A DNA stretch of 64,000 nt from Rubrivirga litoralis (lineage in GTDB: Bacteria; Bacteroidota; Rhodothermia; Rhodothermales; Rubricoccaceae), in the NCBI RefSeq assembly GCF_031846415.1, contig NZ_JAVRHT010000012.1:1-64000 (forward strand), in the 5' to 3' direction. The notes under the pieces were generated by a model. The model ran no database searches. It was not told where the DNA came from and saw only the letters and a program-made list of their open reading frames with translations. Of the stretch, positions 1 to 7,284 are shown in pieces; position 1 is the stretch's first letter, and every line of letters begins with the position of its first letter. The translations under genes and the position numbers were made by a program.

Positions 1-287
1 GGCGTCTCTCGCGAGCCCGTAAGAAGCGCGACTACTACGTCCGCTCGCCGTCGGGAGCGCGGACGTTCGACTTGGCGCTGGGGCCGCTCGAGATGGCGTT
101 CCTGGGCACGCTTCCCGGCCGCTCCGCCGACGAGACAGTTCGGGAAGCCGCGCGGCTCGCGGAGGCTGATGGGGGTGGGTGGCCAGCCGAGTGGCTCCGG
201 CTCTGCGGACTCGACGCCGAAGCCACCGCGCTCGACCAGTCGTACCCCACGCCCCCCGAGCCGCTTACCCCGACGACGCCGTCTTGA
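1..287 (+). CDS. trbE: VirB4/TrbE conjugation ATPase, C-terminal end (partial)
   Basis: This reading frame is open from the window edge (first full codon at 3) to a TGA at 285-287, so only the last ~94 residues are present. The segment with YYVRSPSG, FDLALGPLEMAFLG and WPAEWLRLCG matches, from memory of the family, the extreme C terminus of TrbE/VirB4 ATPases, where a 'Y-x-V-x-S..G-x-R-x-F-x-L-x-LGP-x-A-L-A-F' stretch is followed by a 'W..AWL' end. VirB4 energises assembly of the mating channel at the inner membrane. The identity is supported by trbJ, trbL, trbF, trbG and trbI downstream. The P-loop part lies outside the window. The 3' end overlaps the convergent winged-helix gene by about 23 bp. 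Confidence 0.75.
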   Translation, partial: RLSRARKKRDYYVRSPSGARTFDLALGPLEMAFLGTLPGRSADETVREAARLAEADGGGWPAEWLRLCGLDAEATALDQSYPTPPEPLTPTTPS

Positions 288-1182
288 TCACCGCGCGTAC
301 CGTCGCCGCGAACGGCGAGAGTGCGGCCTCACCGCCGTGTCCGTCGAGCCGAGGCGCCTCTGGCGCCACCAAACGGAGGGCTCGGGCGTAGCGCTCCGCG
401 AGATCGCGAGCCTTCGATGAGGCCACGTAGTCCGACCATGCCTCGGCGCCCCGCCCCCACTCTGAGACGGCGAGCAGCACTCCAAGCGTCTCGGCCCAGT
501 AGCCCCAGCGGGGACGTGGACCGCCTGCGAGGAGCCCAGACCACCGCGCCGCGTCGGCCACGCGGTACATGGCTGGGGAAGCCCCCGTGGACTCGGCGAC
601 TCGGGCCAACACCATCTCGCCCAGCGCGACGCGGACGGCCACGGTCGAATACCCCGACGCCTCCGCCAAATCGCGGACCGTCTGGGGCCGCTCGTTCCCG
701 AGAAGGATGGCGAAAAGGTCGGCCTTCGCGCTCACCCCGAACGCAGCCCGGAGCCGGAGCACGAGCGCCGACGGGTCCGAGAGGTCCGGGCGGGCGGCGC
801 CCTTCCCCGGCCGCGCGTCGAGCCCCTCCGGCCCCGCCAGCCGCTTCCACCGGCGGTCACCGGCCTCGACCGCCGAAGCCGCGAACGCGCCCAACCCGTC
901 GGTGGTCACGGGCTCGGCGGCCCCCTTCGAGAGGGACCGCACGCGCTGGACGCTGAGCAGCGGCGCCCCAACGGACGCCCACCACAGCAGCACATCGCCG
1001 AGGCGGCGCTCGTAGGGGACGAGCGCGAGTGAAGCGAGCACGAGCGCCTCGGGGTCGAGGATTGTTCGGGGCCGCGACCCTCCCACCGACGCGCCGAGAG
1101 CACCCCACTGGCGCCACACGGCGTCGAGGGCAGCGTCCCGTGCCTGCTGGACGAAGTCGAAGGGGCTGTCGGTACTGGTCAC
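265..1182 (-). CDS. Winged-helix DNA-binding protein of unknown role
   Basis: This 305-residue protein is encoded against the conjugation genes. The start used is a GTG at 1182 (V-T-S-T-D-S-P-F-D-F), because upstream codons of the same frame are low-complexity and unlike a protein. The C-terminal half has a recognisable winged-helix pattern: FGVSAKADLFAILLG, then TVRDLAEASGYSTVAVRVAL (a helix-turn-helix) and a following VADAARWSGLL strand/helix. The N-terminal half is alpha-helical (LALVPYERRLGDVLLWWASVG). It sits between trbE and trbJ, where a + strand gene would be expected, so it is an insertion in the transfer operon. It may be a regulator of transfer or an antitoxin-like repressor; no partner is visible and the role is not known. 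Confidence 0.6.
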   Translation of the reverse strand: MTSTDSPFDFVQQARDAALDAVWRQWGALGASVGGSRPRTILDPEALVLASLALVPYERRLGDVLLWWASVGAPLLSVQRVRSLSKGAAEPVTTDGLGAFAASAVEAGDRRWKRLAGPEGLDARPGKGAARPDLSDPSALVLRLRAAFGVSAKADLFAILLGNERPQTVRDLAEASGYSTVAVRVALGEMVLARVAESTGASPAMYRVADAARWSGLLAGGPRPRWGYWAETLGVLLAVSEWGRGAEAWSDYVASSKARDLAERYARALRLVAPEAPRLDGHGGEAALSPFAATVRAVIKTASSG

Positions 1183-1439
1183 CCGCGTGGGAAAGATTGT
1201 CTTTCGACATGAGCAGGATAATCGTTCCTCACCTATGACCCACGGCCTCTTAACATTCCCGCTAAACGCTCTTTCCGGTGCCATTCGCGATGATCGAAGC
1301 GAGCGCGAGCGGTGATGATCGGAGGTTCTACGGGTGGAAGTTCCACAGGGGGAACGTGGGCTCTGCGTGTGCACGTGAGCCGCCAGGGGCCGGTACCGCG
1401 CTCTTCGGGTGACGCCACTTCCACGAGCCCCCATAAATC
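1183..1439. promoter_or_regulatory. Divergent intergenic region with operator-like palindrome
   Basis: This gap separates the winged-helix gene (leftward) from trbJ (rightward). It holds a 13-bp perfect inverted repeat GTGGAA-G-TTCCAC at 1334-1346 and a direct repeat GATGATCG at 1289-1296 and 1314-1321. These are plausible binding sites for the adjacent winged-helix protein; that link is inference. No convincing -35/-10 pair was identified. Confidence 0.35.
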
Positions 1440-2201
1440 ATGCTCCGCCCCAGCCTGTCCCTCCGCCTCGCGCGCATCCTCCGCCTCCGGCGCTCCGTCG
1501 GACTGGCGGGGCTCCTGGCCCTCGTCGCGTTCGCGCCCGCCCAGGAGGCGAAGGCGCAGTGGGCCGTCGTCGACCCGGCGCACATCGCGAAGTCGGTCAT
1601 GAACGGCCGCCAGATCGTCCAGCAGCTCCGCGCCCAGCGCGACCAGCTCGTCGCCTTCCGCGACAACGTCCGCAAGCTGCGCTCCTACAACGTCCGCGAC
1701 GTGACGGGCTTCATGTCGCACCTCGACCGGACGATCTCGTCCGGCGGCCAGCTCGCCTACTCGTCGGCCAACCTCGGGCGCGAGTTCGACCAGGCCTACC
1801 GCTCGTTCGACCTCGCCGACCCGACGGCCGAGATCGGGCGGGTGCTCGAGAACCAGCTCTCGGGCTCGCTCAACACACTCCGAGCACTCCGCGAGCACGC
1901 GACGCAGCTCCAGACGTCGCGCCGCGACCTCCAGGGGTTCCAGACCCAGGTTCGCTCGGCGACGAGCGCGCAGCAGGTCGCCGAGCTCCAGGGGACCATC
2001 CAGGCGTACCAGGCGCAGGAGACCCAGATGCTCCGGCAGGTCATGATGCTCCAGGTCGACCAGTCGGCGCGGGCCGAGGCGAGCGAGGCAGCCGTGCAGG
2101 CCTACGCCCGCGAGGTCGGCAAGGCGCAGACGGCGCGGAGCCGCGCGTACGCCCGCCGGATGGGCGGACGCGACTACGGCCGCGGCCCGGTCATCGAGTA
2201 G
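1440..2201 (+). CDS. trbJ: Conjugal transfer protein TrbJ (VirB5-like)
   Basis: A 253-residue secreted protein. Residues 1-40 contain an arginine-rich N region, a hydrophobic core (VGLAGLLALVAFAPA) and a probable signal peptidase site near AKAQ/WAVVD. The mature part begins VVDPAHIAKSVMNGRQIVQQLRAQRDQL and continues as long amphipathic helices with many Q, R and A, as expected for the coiled helical bundle of TrbJ/VirB5 pilus-tip proteins. TrbJ-type proteins normally start with 'V-x-D-P-x-N/H' followed by a helix of this kind. It is the first gene after the divergent promoter region and is followed by trbL in the usual P-type order trbJ-(trbK)-trbL. No TrbK-like entry-exclusion lipoprotein lies between them. 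Confidence 0.82.
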   Translation: MLRPSLSLRLARILRLRRSVGLAGLLALVAFAPAQEAKAQWAVVDPAHIAKSVMNGRQIVQQLRAQRDQLVAFRDNVRKLRSYNVRDVTGFMSHLDRTISSGGQLAYSSANLGREFDQAYRSFDLADPTAEIGRVLENQLSGSLNTLRALREHATQLQTSRRDLQGFQTQVRSATSAQQVAELQGTIQAYQAQETQMLRQVMMLQVDQSARAEASEAAVQAYAREVGKAQTARSRAYARRMGGRDYGRGPVIE

Positions 2202-2324
2202 CGCCTGCCCCGAGGACCCGCAACGAGAGAGCCGTCCCCGCTTGGCGGAGGCGGCTCTCTCGCTTCAGGTCCACGGACCTGTCTCCCATGCCACCCAGAC
2301 GTCGTCCAGACCGCCGAGCATCCC

Positions 2325-3284
2325 GTGACTCTCCACCGACTCCGCGACTCCGCCTCTCAGCAACCCGACCGACGCAGGGTCCTCACGCGCCGCGTGCTCG
2401 GTGGGGCAGGGCTAACCGCGCTGGCGCTCGGCCTCGTCCCCGATGCGGCGGCGCAGCTCCCGCCCCCGGAGGTGCTCGACACGATCGTCGAGGACTTCCG
2501 CACGGCGGCCGACTCGGCACGTCCGGCGCTGCTCGCCATCGCGCGAGGGACGTTCGGCGTGTTGGCCATCATCGAGATCGCGCTCAGCGGGCTCTTCTGG
2601 ACGCTCCGCGCCGAGGGACCGTACAAGGTGCTCACCGGCCTCGTCGTCAAGCTGGGGTGGCTCGCGTTCGCCTTCGGGCTCATCGCGACGTTCGACCGGT
2701 GGTTTCCGCCCATCATCAACGGCTTCCTCGCGGCGGGGCAATCGGCTTCGCCCGGCACGTTCAGCCCCGGCGAGGTGCTGGGGCTCGGCGTCCAGATCTC
2801 GACGTCGATGGTGGGGGCCATGTTCGAGGAGCTGTCGCTGCTCGACATCGACGGCCCGACGCTGACCAACATCGTGCTTGTCGCGATCGCGGCGCTCGTG
2901 ATGGAGATCCTCTTCGCCGTCATTGCGGGGATGGTCGTCCTAGTGCTCGTCGAGTCGTTCCTCGTCCTGGCGTGCGGGTCCCTCGTGCTCGGGTTCGCGG
3001 CGTTCCGGGGGACGGCGTCGCTGGCGGACCGGTTCGTGGCCTACGTGTTCGCGGTCGGGATCAAGCTGTTCTTGCTCTTCCTGCTGGTCTCGGTCGGGAT
3101 GGACATCGCCCAGGCGTGGCTCCCCATCATCGAGTCCAATCCAGGCGACGTGGCGCCGATGCTCGCGGTCCTGGGTGGGGCGATCACGTTCGCGCTGCTC
3201 GTGATCGTGCTGCCGTCGAAGGCGGCCTCGTTCTTGACACGCGACTTCCAGCCGGGCTTCGTCAAGGCGCTCTCCGCTGTGTAA
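2325..3284 (+). CDS. trbL: Conjugal transfer protein TrbL (VirB6-like)
   Basis: A 319-residue polytopic membrane protein starting at GTG 2325. A twin-arginine-like N terminus (RRRVLTRRVLGGAGLTALALG) leads into a signal region, then PEVLDTIVEDF and at least five hydrophobic segments: FGVLAIIEIALSGLFW, VVKLGWLAFAFGLIATF, IVLVAIAALVMEILFAVIAG, MVVLVLVESFLVLACGSLVLG, and FAVGIKLFLLFLLVSVGM. The central LVESFLVLACGSLVLGFAAFRGT and the GIKLFLLFLLVSVG stretch are typical of TrbL/VirB6. The family forms the inner-membrane channel of the mating apparatus. The tail SFLTRDFQPGFVKALSAV recurs, diverged, at 4701-4796 as a remnant of a second copy. Confidence 0.85.
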   Translation: MTLHRLRDSASQQPDRRRVLTRRVLGGAGLTALALGLVPDAAAQLPPPEVLDTIVEDFRTAADSARPALLAIARGTFGVLAIIEIALSGLFWTLRAEGPYKVLTGLVVKLGWLAFAFGLIATFDRWFPPIINGFLAAGQSASPGTFSPGEVLGLGVQISTSMVGAMFEELSLLDIDGPTLTNIVLVAIAALVMEILFAVIAGMVVLVLVESFLVLACGSLVLGFAAFRGTASLADRFVAYVFAVGIKLFLLFLLVSVGMDIAQAWLPIIESNPGDVAPMLAVLGGAITFALLVIVLPSKAASFLTRDFQPGFVKALSAV

Positions 3285-3289
3285 CTGAA

Positions 3290-3324
3290 CCCCTCGCTTT
3301 TGCCTCCAGAGGACTGACGAGGGG
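3290..3324 (+). terminator. Hairpin just after trbL
   Basis: CCCCTCG at 3290-3296 pairs perfectly with CGAGGGG at 3318-3324, 6 bp after the trbL stop. The loop is about 21 bases and there is no clear U tract, so it could be a weak terminator or mRNA-stabilising stem that separates trbL from the inserted cargo. Confidence 0.4.
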
Positions 3325-3396
3325 AAGACAAGGAAGTCGATGTGTCCCAGACTCTCAGGAAAGCTGTCTCGTGAAGCGACTTTCCTGTTCGGGGCC

Positions 3397-3416
3397 GTTT
3401 TCCTGTACAGGAAAAC
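3397..3416. other. 20-bp perfect palindrome
   Basis: GTTTTCCTGT/ACAGGAAAAC is fully self-complementary with no loop. It lies between trbL and the inserted ATPase gene, and a half copy (TTTCCTGTTC) sits about 16 bp to its left. A loopless palindrome in this position suggests a protein binding or recombination site more than a terminator. It is richer in AT than its surroundings. Confidence 0.6.
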
Positions 3417-3483
3417 ACGGTCTATATGGAAAATGGGATCGAATGGCCTTCACATCCGAGAGTTGGATGAGATAGGGGCTGGA

Positions 3484-4638
3484 TCACGGCACAGCGACGA
3501 AGAGCCGAAGCCACGCAGCGAAGAAGGGGTCCTCGAGGCGCACCCGTATGCCACCCTGGTGCTCCTCCTCACGCGCCACACCAGCCTTGACGAGCGCGCC
3601 GATGGCCGTCTGCATGGTGCTGGGTGATGCGAGGTTGTAGGCGCGGAGGAGATCGCCCGCGTAGAGGCCTGTCCCGCCCTCGCGAGCAACGGCGAGGAGG
3701 GCTTGCTTCTGGGTACGACTGAGCCCGTTCCAGGTCTGGGTGTAGAACGGGTCGTCCCGGCTCACGAGCCGGTCGAGCGTGGCTTGAACGCGCTCGGGTG
3801 CGACGAGCTCGCCCTCAGCGAGAGCCTCCGCCCAGGACTCGTGGGCGAGGCGCTGGACGTTGTACGGAACATCCTCGGCGAGGTCGAGGATAGCCTCGAC
3901 GGCCTCGTCCGATATGGTGAGGCCTGCGTCTCGGAAACCGTTCGCGAGCGCGGGCCGGAAGTCGTCGCGGGGGACGGGACCGACAAAAAGTCGCGCCCCG
4001 AGCCGGTAGAAGGGCCGCGACTCGTCGCCGGTCATCTCGGCCAGCATCCGCGTCTTGGAGCCCGCGAAGACGTAGCCCAGGTGGTCGTGGGCCTGGACGG
4101 CTGCGCGGACCTCGCCCTCGGCCTTGATGCCGCCGTCCTCCACCACGCGCTGGAACTCGTCGATGACGACGGCGACAGGCTTGCCCGCCGTGGCCGCCAG
4201 CGCATCGAGGCCGGAGAGCGCGTCGGCGATGAGTGCGGGCTCCGACGCGCTGGCGGCGGCCGTGAGCGAGGCTGAGAAGGTGTCGGCGAGCGGGCTGTAG
4301 GTGAGTTGGGGGCGAAGCGTGCCGAACGCCTCTTGGATCTTCTTCCCTGCCTTCTGGACGGGTCCCGTCAACCGCTTCGCCGCGTCGGCGACGATCCGCT
4401 CAGCGAGCGCCGTGAGCGAAGGGTACGCCTCGGCGTTGTAGCGCAAGACAATGGCGCCTGCGGCCTCAGCCCGCTCGGTGGCGGCGCGGAGGATGGAGGT
4501 CTTCCCGAACCGGCGGGGGCCGATCAGGAAGAGGCGCTCGCGCCCGCGGAGCGCTCGGACGACAAGGTCGACCTCGTCGGTGCGGTCGACAATCTCGGTG
4601 TCGGAGAGCTCGCGGCCGAACTCGAAGGGGTTGGTCAT
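3484..4638 (-). CDS. P-loop ATPase with C-terminal winged helix (archaeal-ATPase-like)
   Basis: This 384-residue protein starts at ATG 4638 (MTNPFEFGRELSDTEIVDR); the longer open frame upstream encodes low-complexity arginine-rich sequence and is not used. Residues 40-47 form a Walker A loop (GPRRFGKT). VAVVIDEFQ is Walker B, FAGSKTRMLAEM is a sensor-like segment, and PFYRLGARLFVGPV follows, the layout of the PF01637 STAND-like ATPase family. The C-terminal ~100 residues (LSRTQKQALLAVAREGG ... ASPSTMQTAIGALVKAGV) are a winged helix. Unlike its two relatives at 23.5 and 34.3 kb it lacks the C-terminal DUF234 nuclease-like domain. It lies in the cargo between trbL and trbF, on the opposite strand. 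The function of these ATPases is unknown; some behave as toxins or regulators. Confidence 0.7.
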   Translation of the reverse strand: MTNPFEFGRELSDTEIVDRTDEVDLVVRALRGRERLFLIGPRRFGKTSILRAATERAEAAGAIVLRYNAEAYPSLTALAERIVADAAKRLTGPVQKAGKKIQEAFGTLRPQLTYSPLADTFSASLTAAASASEPALIADALSGLDALAATAGKPVAVVIDEFQRVVEDGGIKAEGEVRAAVQAHDHLGYVFAGSKTRMLAEMTGDESRPFYRLGARLFVGPVPRDDFRPALANGFRDAGLTISDEAVEAILDLAEDVPYNVQRLAHESWAEALAEGELVAPERVQATLDRLVSRDDPFYTQTWNGLSRTQKQALLAVAREGGTGLYAGDLLRAYNLASPSTMQTAIGALVKAGVAREEEHQGGIRVRLEDPFFAAWLRLFVAVP

Positions 4639-4700
4639 CTCGTTACGTCGATTTACGTTACCCCAATCTACGCAATGCATAGTAGTTGCCCCTGCCGCGC

Positions 4701-4796
4701 ATGCCGCCGTCGAAGGTGACTTCCGTTCTCGCACACGACCTCCAGCCGAGCTTCGTCCACGGGCTGTCGGCCGTGTACGTGTTCTCAAAAGCGTAG
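4701..4796 (+). pseudogene. Remnant of a second trbL 3' end
   Basis: Read in the + direction, this stretch encodes MPPSKVTSVLAHDLQPSF followed by VHGLSAVYVFSKA and a TAG. It aligns without gaps to the last 25 codons of trbL (LPSKAASFLTRDFQPGF..KALSAV, 3210-3284); I count about 55 of 75 bases identical, with changes mostly at third positions. It is therefore a diverged paralogous or imported trbL tail, not a recent duplication. No other part of trbL is seen next to it. It marks the right edge of the ATPase insertion: trbL tail, ATPase, trbL tail. Confidence 0.7.
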
Positions 4797-6182
4797 GGTC
4801 GGAAAGTCCGGATCGGCGACGAGATCGGCGAAAATGGTCCGGTCGAGGTCGCGTGCATTCGCCAAGCCCGTCCCGATGAGAACATCGGAAGGTGACCGGA
4901 GCTTGGACTGCGTGAACTGCCAGGTTGCCTGCGTGAAGCGGAGCCACTGAGCGTAGTTGATGGCGAGCGGGTTCCCAGCGTAGACCGCCACCTTTCCCAC
5001 GTTCGCCGCCGCCGCAATCGCGTGTGCCGTCAGCGCCAGCGCCTGAAACCGGGGGTGCTCGCCCACCTTTTCGGCGCCAGCTATCTCCGCCTGCCGCTGC
5101 ACGTCCTCGTCGTAGGACCCATCGAGCCGCCGCCGGAGCGCGAAGTAGCCGCGGATTACGGTCTCAGCCGCTGCCACCGATGTGCTCATCGTCAGAAAGT
5201 GTCGACTGTCGTACCCCTTGAGGTACATGAACCGCGCGAGCTCGCCGACCGTCCGGTCCTTCTCACCGAAGCTTCCGACGTTGAGAGCCTGGAGGAGCGT
5301 GAATCCCGGCGGCTGCACACCCATTGCCGTTGGGAAGTCGGAGAGGATGTGCCCGACGGTCCAGACGAACGCCTCGAGTGGGTTGTACGTCCCTGGCCCG
5401 AGGTCCGAGAGGTAGACCGGCATCCCGTCGCGAGAGATCGCCGTGAGCCCCCCCCGCATCACGTCAATCGTCCCTACCGCGAGTCCGATCAGTGGGTCGT
5501 GCCCAGGCGTCTGGAGTCTGTGCGTCTTCCCGCCGAACCCCTCGATGTGCTCGGCCACGTCGCCCACCCGGTCAAACGTCACCTTGCACGTCTTCTCCAG
5601 CGCCTTGCCTGCCTTCGCCAACCAGTGCTGGCTCGGGTCCTTCTGGCTGTGGAGCCACTCCGTGAGCGGGCTCCCCGTCTGGATGTGCTCCCCGAGGTAC
5701 GTCATCCCCTTCGGGATGCGTACGATAGTGGAGTCCACGATCGCCGCCGTCACGCCAGCCGCAACGGCGGCGATCACGTCGTACCGGTCAAGGTCGGCCG
5801 CGAGCGTGAATCCGCCCCGGTACCGGCGTTCCAGTCGCTCGAGGGTCTCGGCTGGCAGCAGGTCGTCCAAGCTCACCGTCGCAGGGTCGATCCCACGCGC
5901 ACGAAGCCGCTCCTCGGCACCGCGGTGGACCTCTGCCAACGAAGGGAGTGGGACTTGATCGGCAGCGGACCCTGAGAGTTCCACTCGGCGAAGCGGAGTT
6001 GTGGTCCGTTGCGTATCTGGTTCGACGCCCGTCTCAGCTACGAGGCGCTGGACCCGCGAGTTCAGATCGTCGAGGCGGTCAGACGTTTCCCGAGCAGAGC
6101 CGAGGTCGGCTCGCGCCTTGGCCCGCTGGCGGTCCGTCTCAGCGTGAAGGTCTACGAGGGAAAGCGTCAGTCCGTCGCTCAT
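4785..6182 (-). CDS. Unknown protein with membrane segment and H-R-L-x6-HDP motif
   Basis: This 465-residue protein starts at ATG 6182, which overlaps the stop of the upstream gene as ATGA, so the two are translationally coupled. Residues 15-55 are a charged coiled coil (ETDRQRAKARADLGSARETSD). Residues 134-157 are hydrophobic (YDVIAAVAAGVTAAIVDSTI). A central motif HRLQTPGHDPLIGLAVGTID occupies 221-240, followed by a second apolar run. I recall uncharacterised bacterial membrane proteins with a similar 'YDxI..A..G..A.xID' and 'H-x-L-x-S/T-x-x-H-D/S-P-x-x-G' arrangement, but know no assigned function. The conserved histidines and aspartate could bind metal. Its place in a cargo island inside the conjugation operon suggests defence, exclusion or toxin activity; this is inference. 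Confidence 0.6.
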   Translation of the reverse strand: MSDGLTLSLVDLHAETDRQRAKARADLGSARETSDRLDDLNSRVQRLVAETGVEPDTQRTTTPLRRVELSGSAADQVPLPSLAEVHRGAEERLRARGIDPATVSLDDLLPAETLERLERRYRGGFTLAADLDRYDVIAAVAAGVTAAIVDSTIVRIPKGMTYLGEHIQTGSPLTEWLHSQKDPSQHWLAKAGKALEKTCKVTFDRVGDVAEHIEGFGGKTHRLQTPGHDPLIGLAVGTIDVMRGGLTAISRDGMPVYLSDLGPGTYNPLEAFVWTVGHILSDFPTAMGVQPPGFTLLQALNVGSFGEKDRTVGELARFMYLKGYDSRHFLTMSTSVAAAETVIRGYFALRRRLDGSYDEDVQRQAEIAGAEKVGEHPRFQALALTAHAIAAAANVGKVAVYAGNPLAINYAQWLRFTQATWQFTQSKLRSPSDVLIGTGLANARDLDRTIFADLVADPDFPTLRF

Positions 6183-7129
6183 GCCGCCTTCTCGCTTTTC
6201 ATCCACTTGATGGCGTTATCCAGCGCCTCGACCGTCGCCTCCAGATCCTTCAGGCGGGCCGAGTTCTTCTCGTTCAGCTTCTGCTCCTTGTCCAGCGTTT
6301 CCTGGACCTCCTGGCGGTCCTTCTCGAGCGCACGGATCGCCTCGCTCGCCTTCTTCGTGTGCAGTTGATTGTGGAGTAGAACCTCGCGGTAAGAGGTCTG
6401 GAGCTTGACGAGTTCGGCCTTCGCCCCAGCCGCGCCGAGTTGGATGAGGAAGGCCCCGCCGCCCATCGCCGTTCCTCCCACGGCAATCGCGGTGCCCGTG
6501 ACGAGGTAAAGCCCGCCAGCCATTCCAGCGCCGCCAGCCGCCAGCGTTCCGCCGCCCAGAAGCGCAAGGCCGTGCGCCGTTGCCGCAGCTCCGGAGAGGC
6601 CTGCGGCGGCCCCCAGCTTGGCCGCGAGGATGGGCGCAGCTGCGTAACCGCCGATGCCTACGAGCACGGCTCCGCCGATCCCGATTGCCAGGACCTTGCC
6701 GACGTTGAGATTCCGGTGGGCCTTGAGCGCTTCCTTCTTCGTCTTCAAGACGTCATCCACCCGCTCGGTCGGCACCCCGACGCGCTTGGACACCGTCTTG
6801 AGCGCATCGCAGAAATTGGAGTCTCCGAACTTCAGCTCGTACGGAGCGAATGGGTTGGAGAACGCAAGATCGATGAGAAGGGTCGTCCTGTGATCGTCCG
6901 GTAGGTCTGTTGGCATCCGGCCAACAATCTGCGAGAGCGTCTGAGCGCCGTCGGTCTCCTCAGGGAACGCCTCCCGGATCAGATCTCGCTTGAGCCGTAC
7001 GACCCTGCCCTTCTTTTTCCGGCGGTCGTCGTTCGTTTCCGCCTTGGCCAGTTCGTTGGCGAGGGAGAGGCCACCTACTGCGATGGCGAATGAGTAGACG
7101 TGATCTTCGGCCGAAGGCTTCGCTTGCAT
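6179..7129 (-). CDS. Unknown glycine-zipper protein with C-terminal coiled coil
   Basis: First gene of a two-gene unit. The start is ambiguous: ATG 7129 (MQAKPSAEDHVYSF) is used here, while the frame also allows 7201. The first ~130 residues look soluble and helical (VYSFAIAVGGLSLANELAKAE ... FCDALKTVSKRVGVPTERVDDV), loosely reminiscent of TerB-like helical domains. Residues ~145-250 are an extraordinary Gly/Ala-rich hydrophobic stretch with GxxxG repeats (GIGGAVLVGIGGY, GLALLGGGTLAAGGAGMAGG). The last ~80 residues are a strong coiled coil (ASEAIRALEKDRQEVQETL). Soluble head, glycine-zipper membrane domain and coiled coil recall pore-forming or lipid-inserting effectors; no family is recognised. 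The stop overlaps the next start (ATGA). Confidence 0.6.
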   Translation of the reverse strand: MQAKPSAEDHVYSFAIAVGGLSLANELAKAETNDDRRKKKGRVVRLKRDLIREAFPEETDGAQTLSQIVGRMPTDLPDDHRTTLLIDLAFSNPFAPYELKFGDSNFCDALKTVSKRVGVPTERVDDVLKTKKEALKAHRNLNVGKVLAIGIGGAVLVGIGGYAAAPILAAKLGAAAGLSGAAATAHGLALLGGGTLAAGGAGMAGGLYLVTGTAIAVGGTAMGGGAFLIQLGAAGAKAELVKLQTSYREVLLHNQLHTKKASEAIRALEKDRQEVQETLDKEQKLNEKNSARLKDLEATVEALDNAIKWMKSEKAA

Positions 7130-7284
7130 GATCGATTGGTTGGACGACTTCGAGAGATGGGCGGGGATGATAATCCCCTTCGCGAGAATCAAGGGGGTCA
7201 CGCTGGCCGCACCAAGATGAGCCTCGGGAAGGTCCGAGCGCGCTCAGGGAGGAGAAGCCATCCGGGGCGTACTCCCCACTGCCC

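Noticed and set aside
35..1000. Several open frames on both strands over the winged-helix gene
   Set aside because: They are arginine-, serine- and proline-rich shadows typical of GC-rich coding DNA; only the - strand frame 265-1182 gives structured protein.
1409..3475. 688-codon + strand frame across trbJ and trbL
   Set aside because: Low-complexity Arg/Pro/Gly sequence; the frames of trbJ and trbL are the real ones.
4785..6182. trbK-like entry-exclusion lipoprotein in the cargo
   Set aside because: The protein is 465 residues with no lipobox or signal peptide, unlike TrbK.
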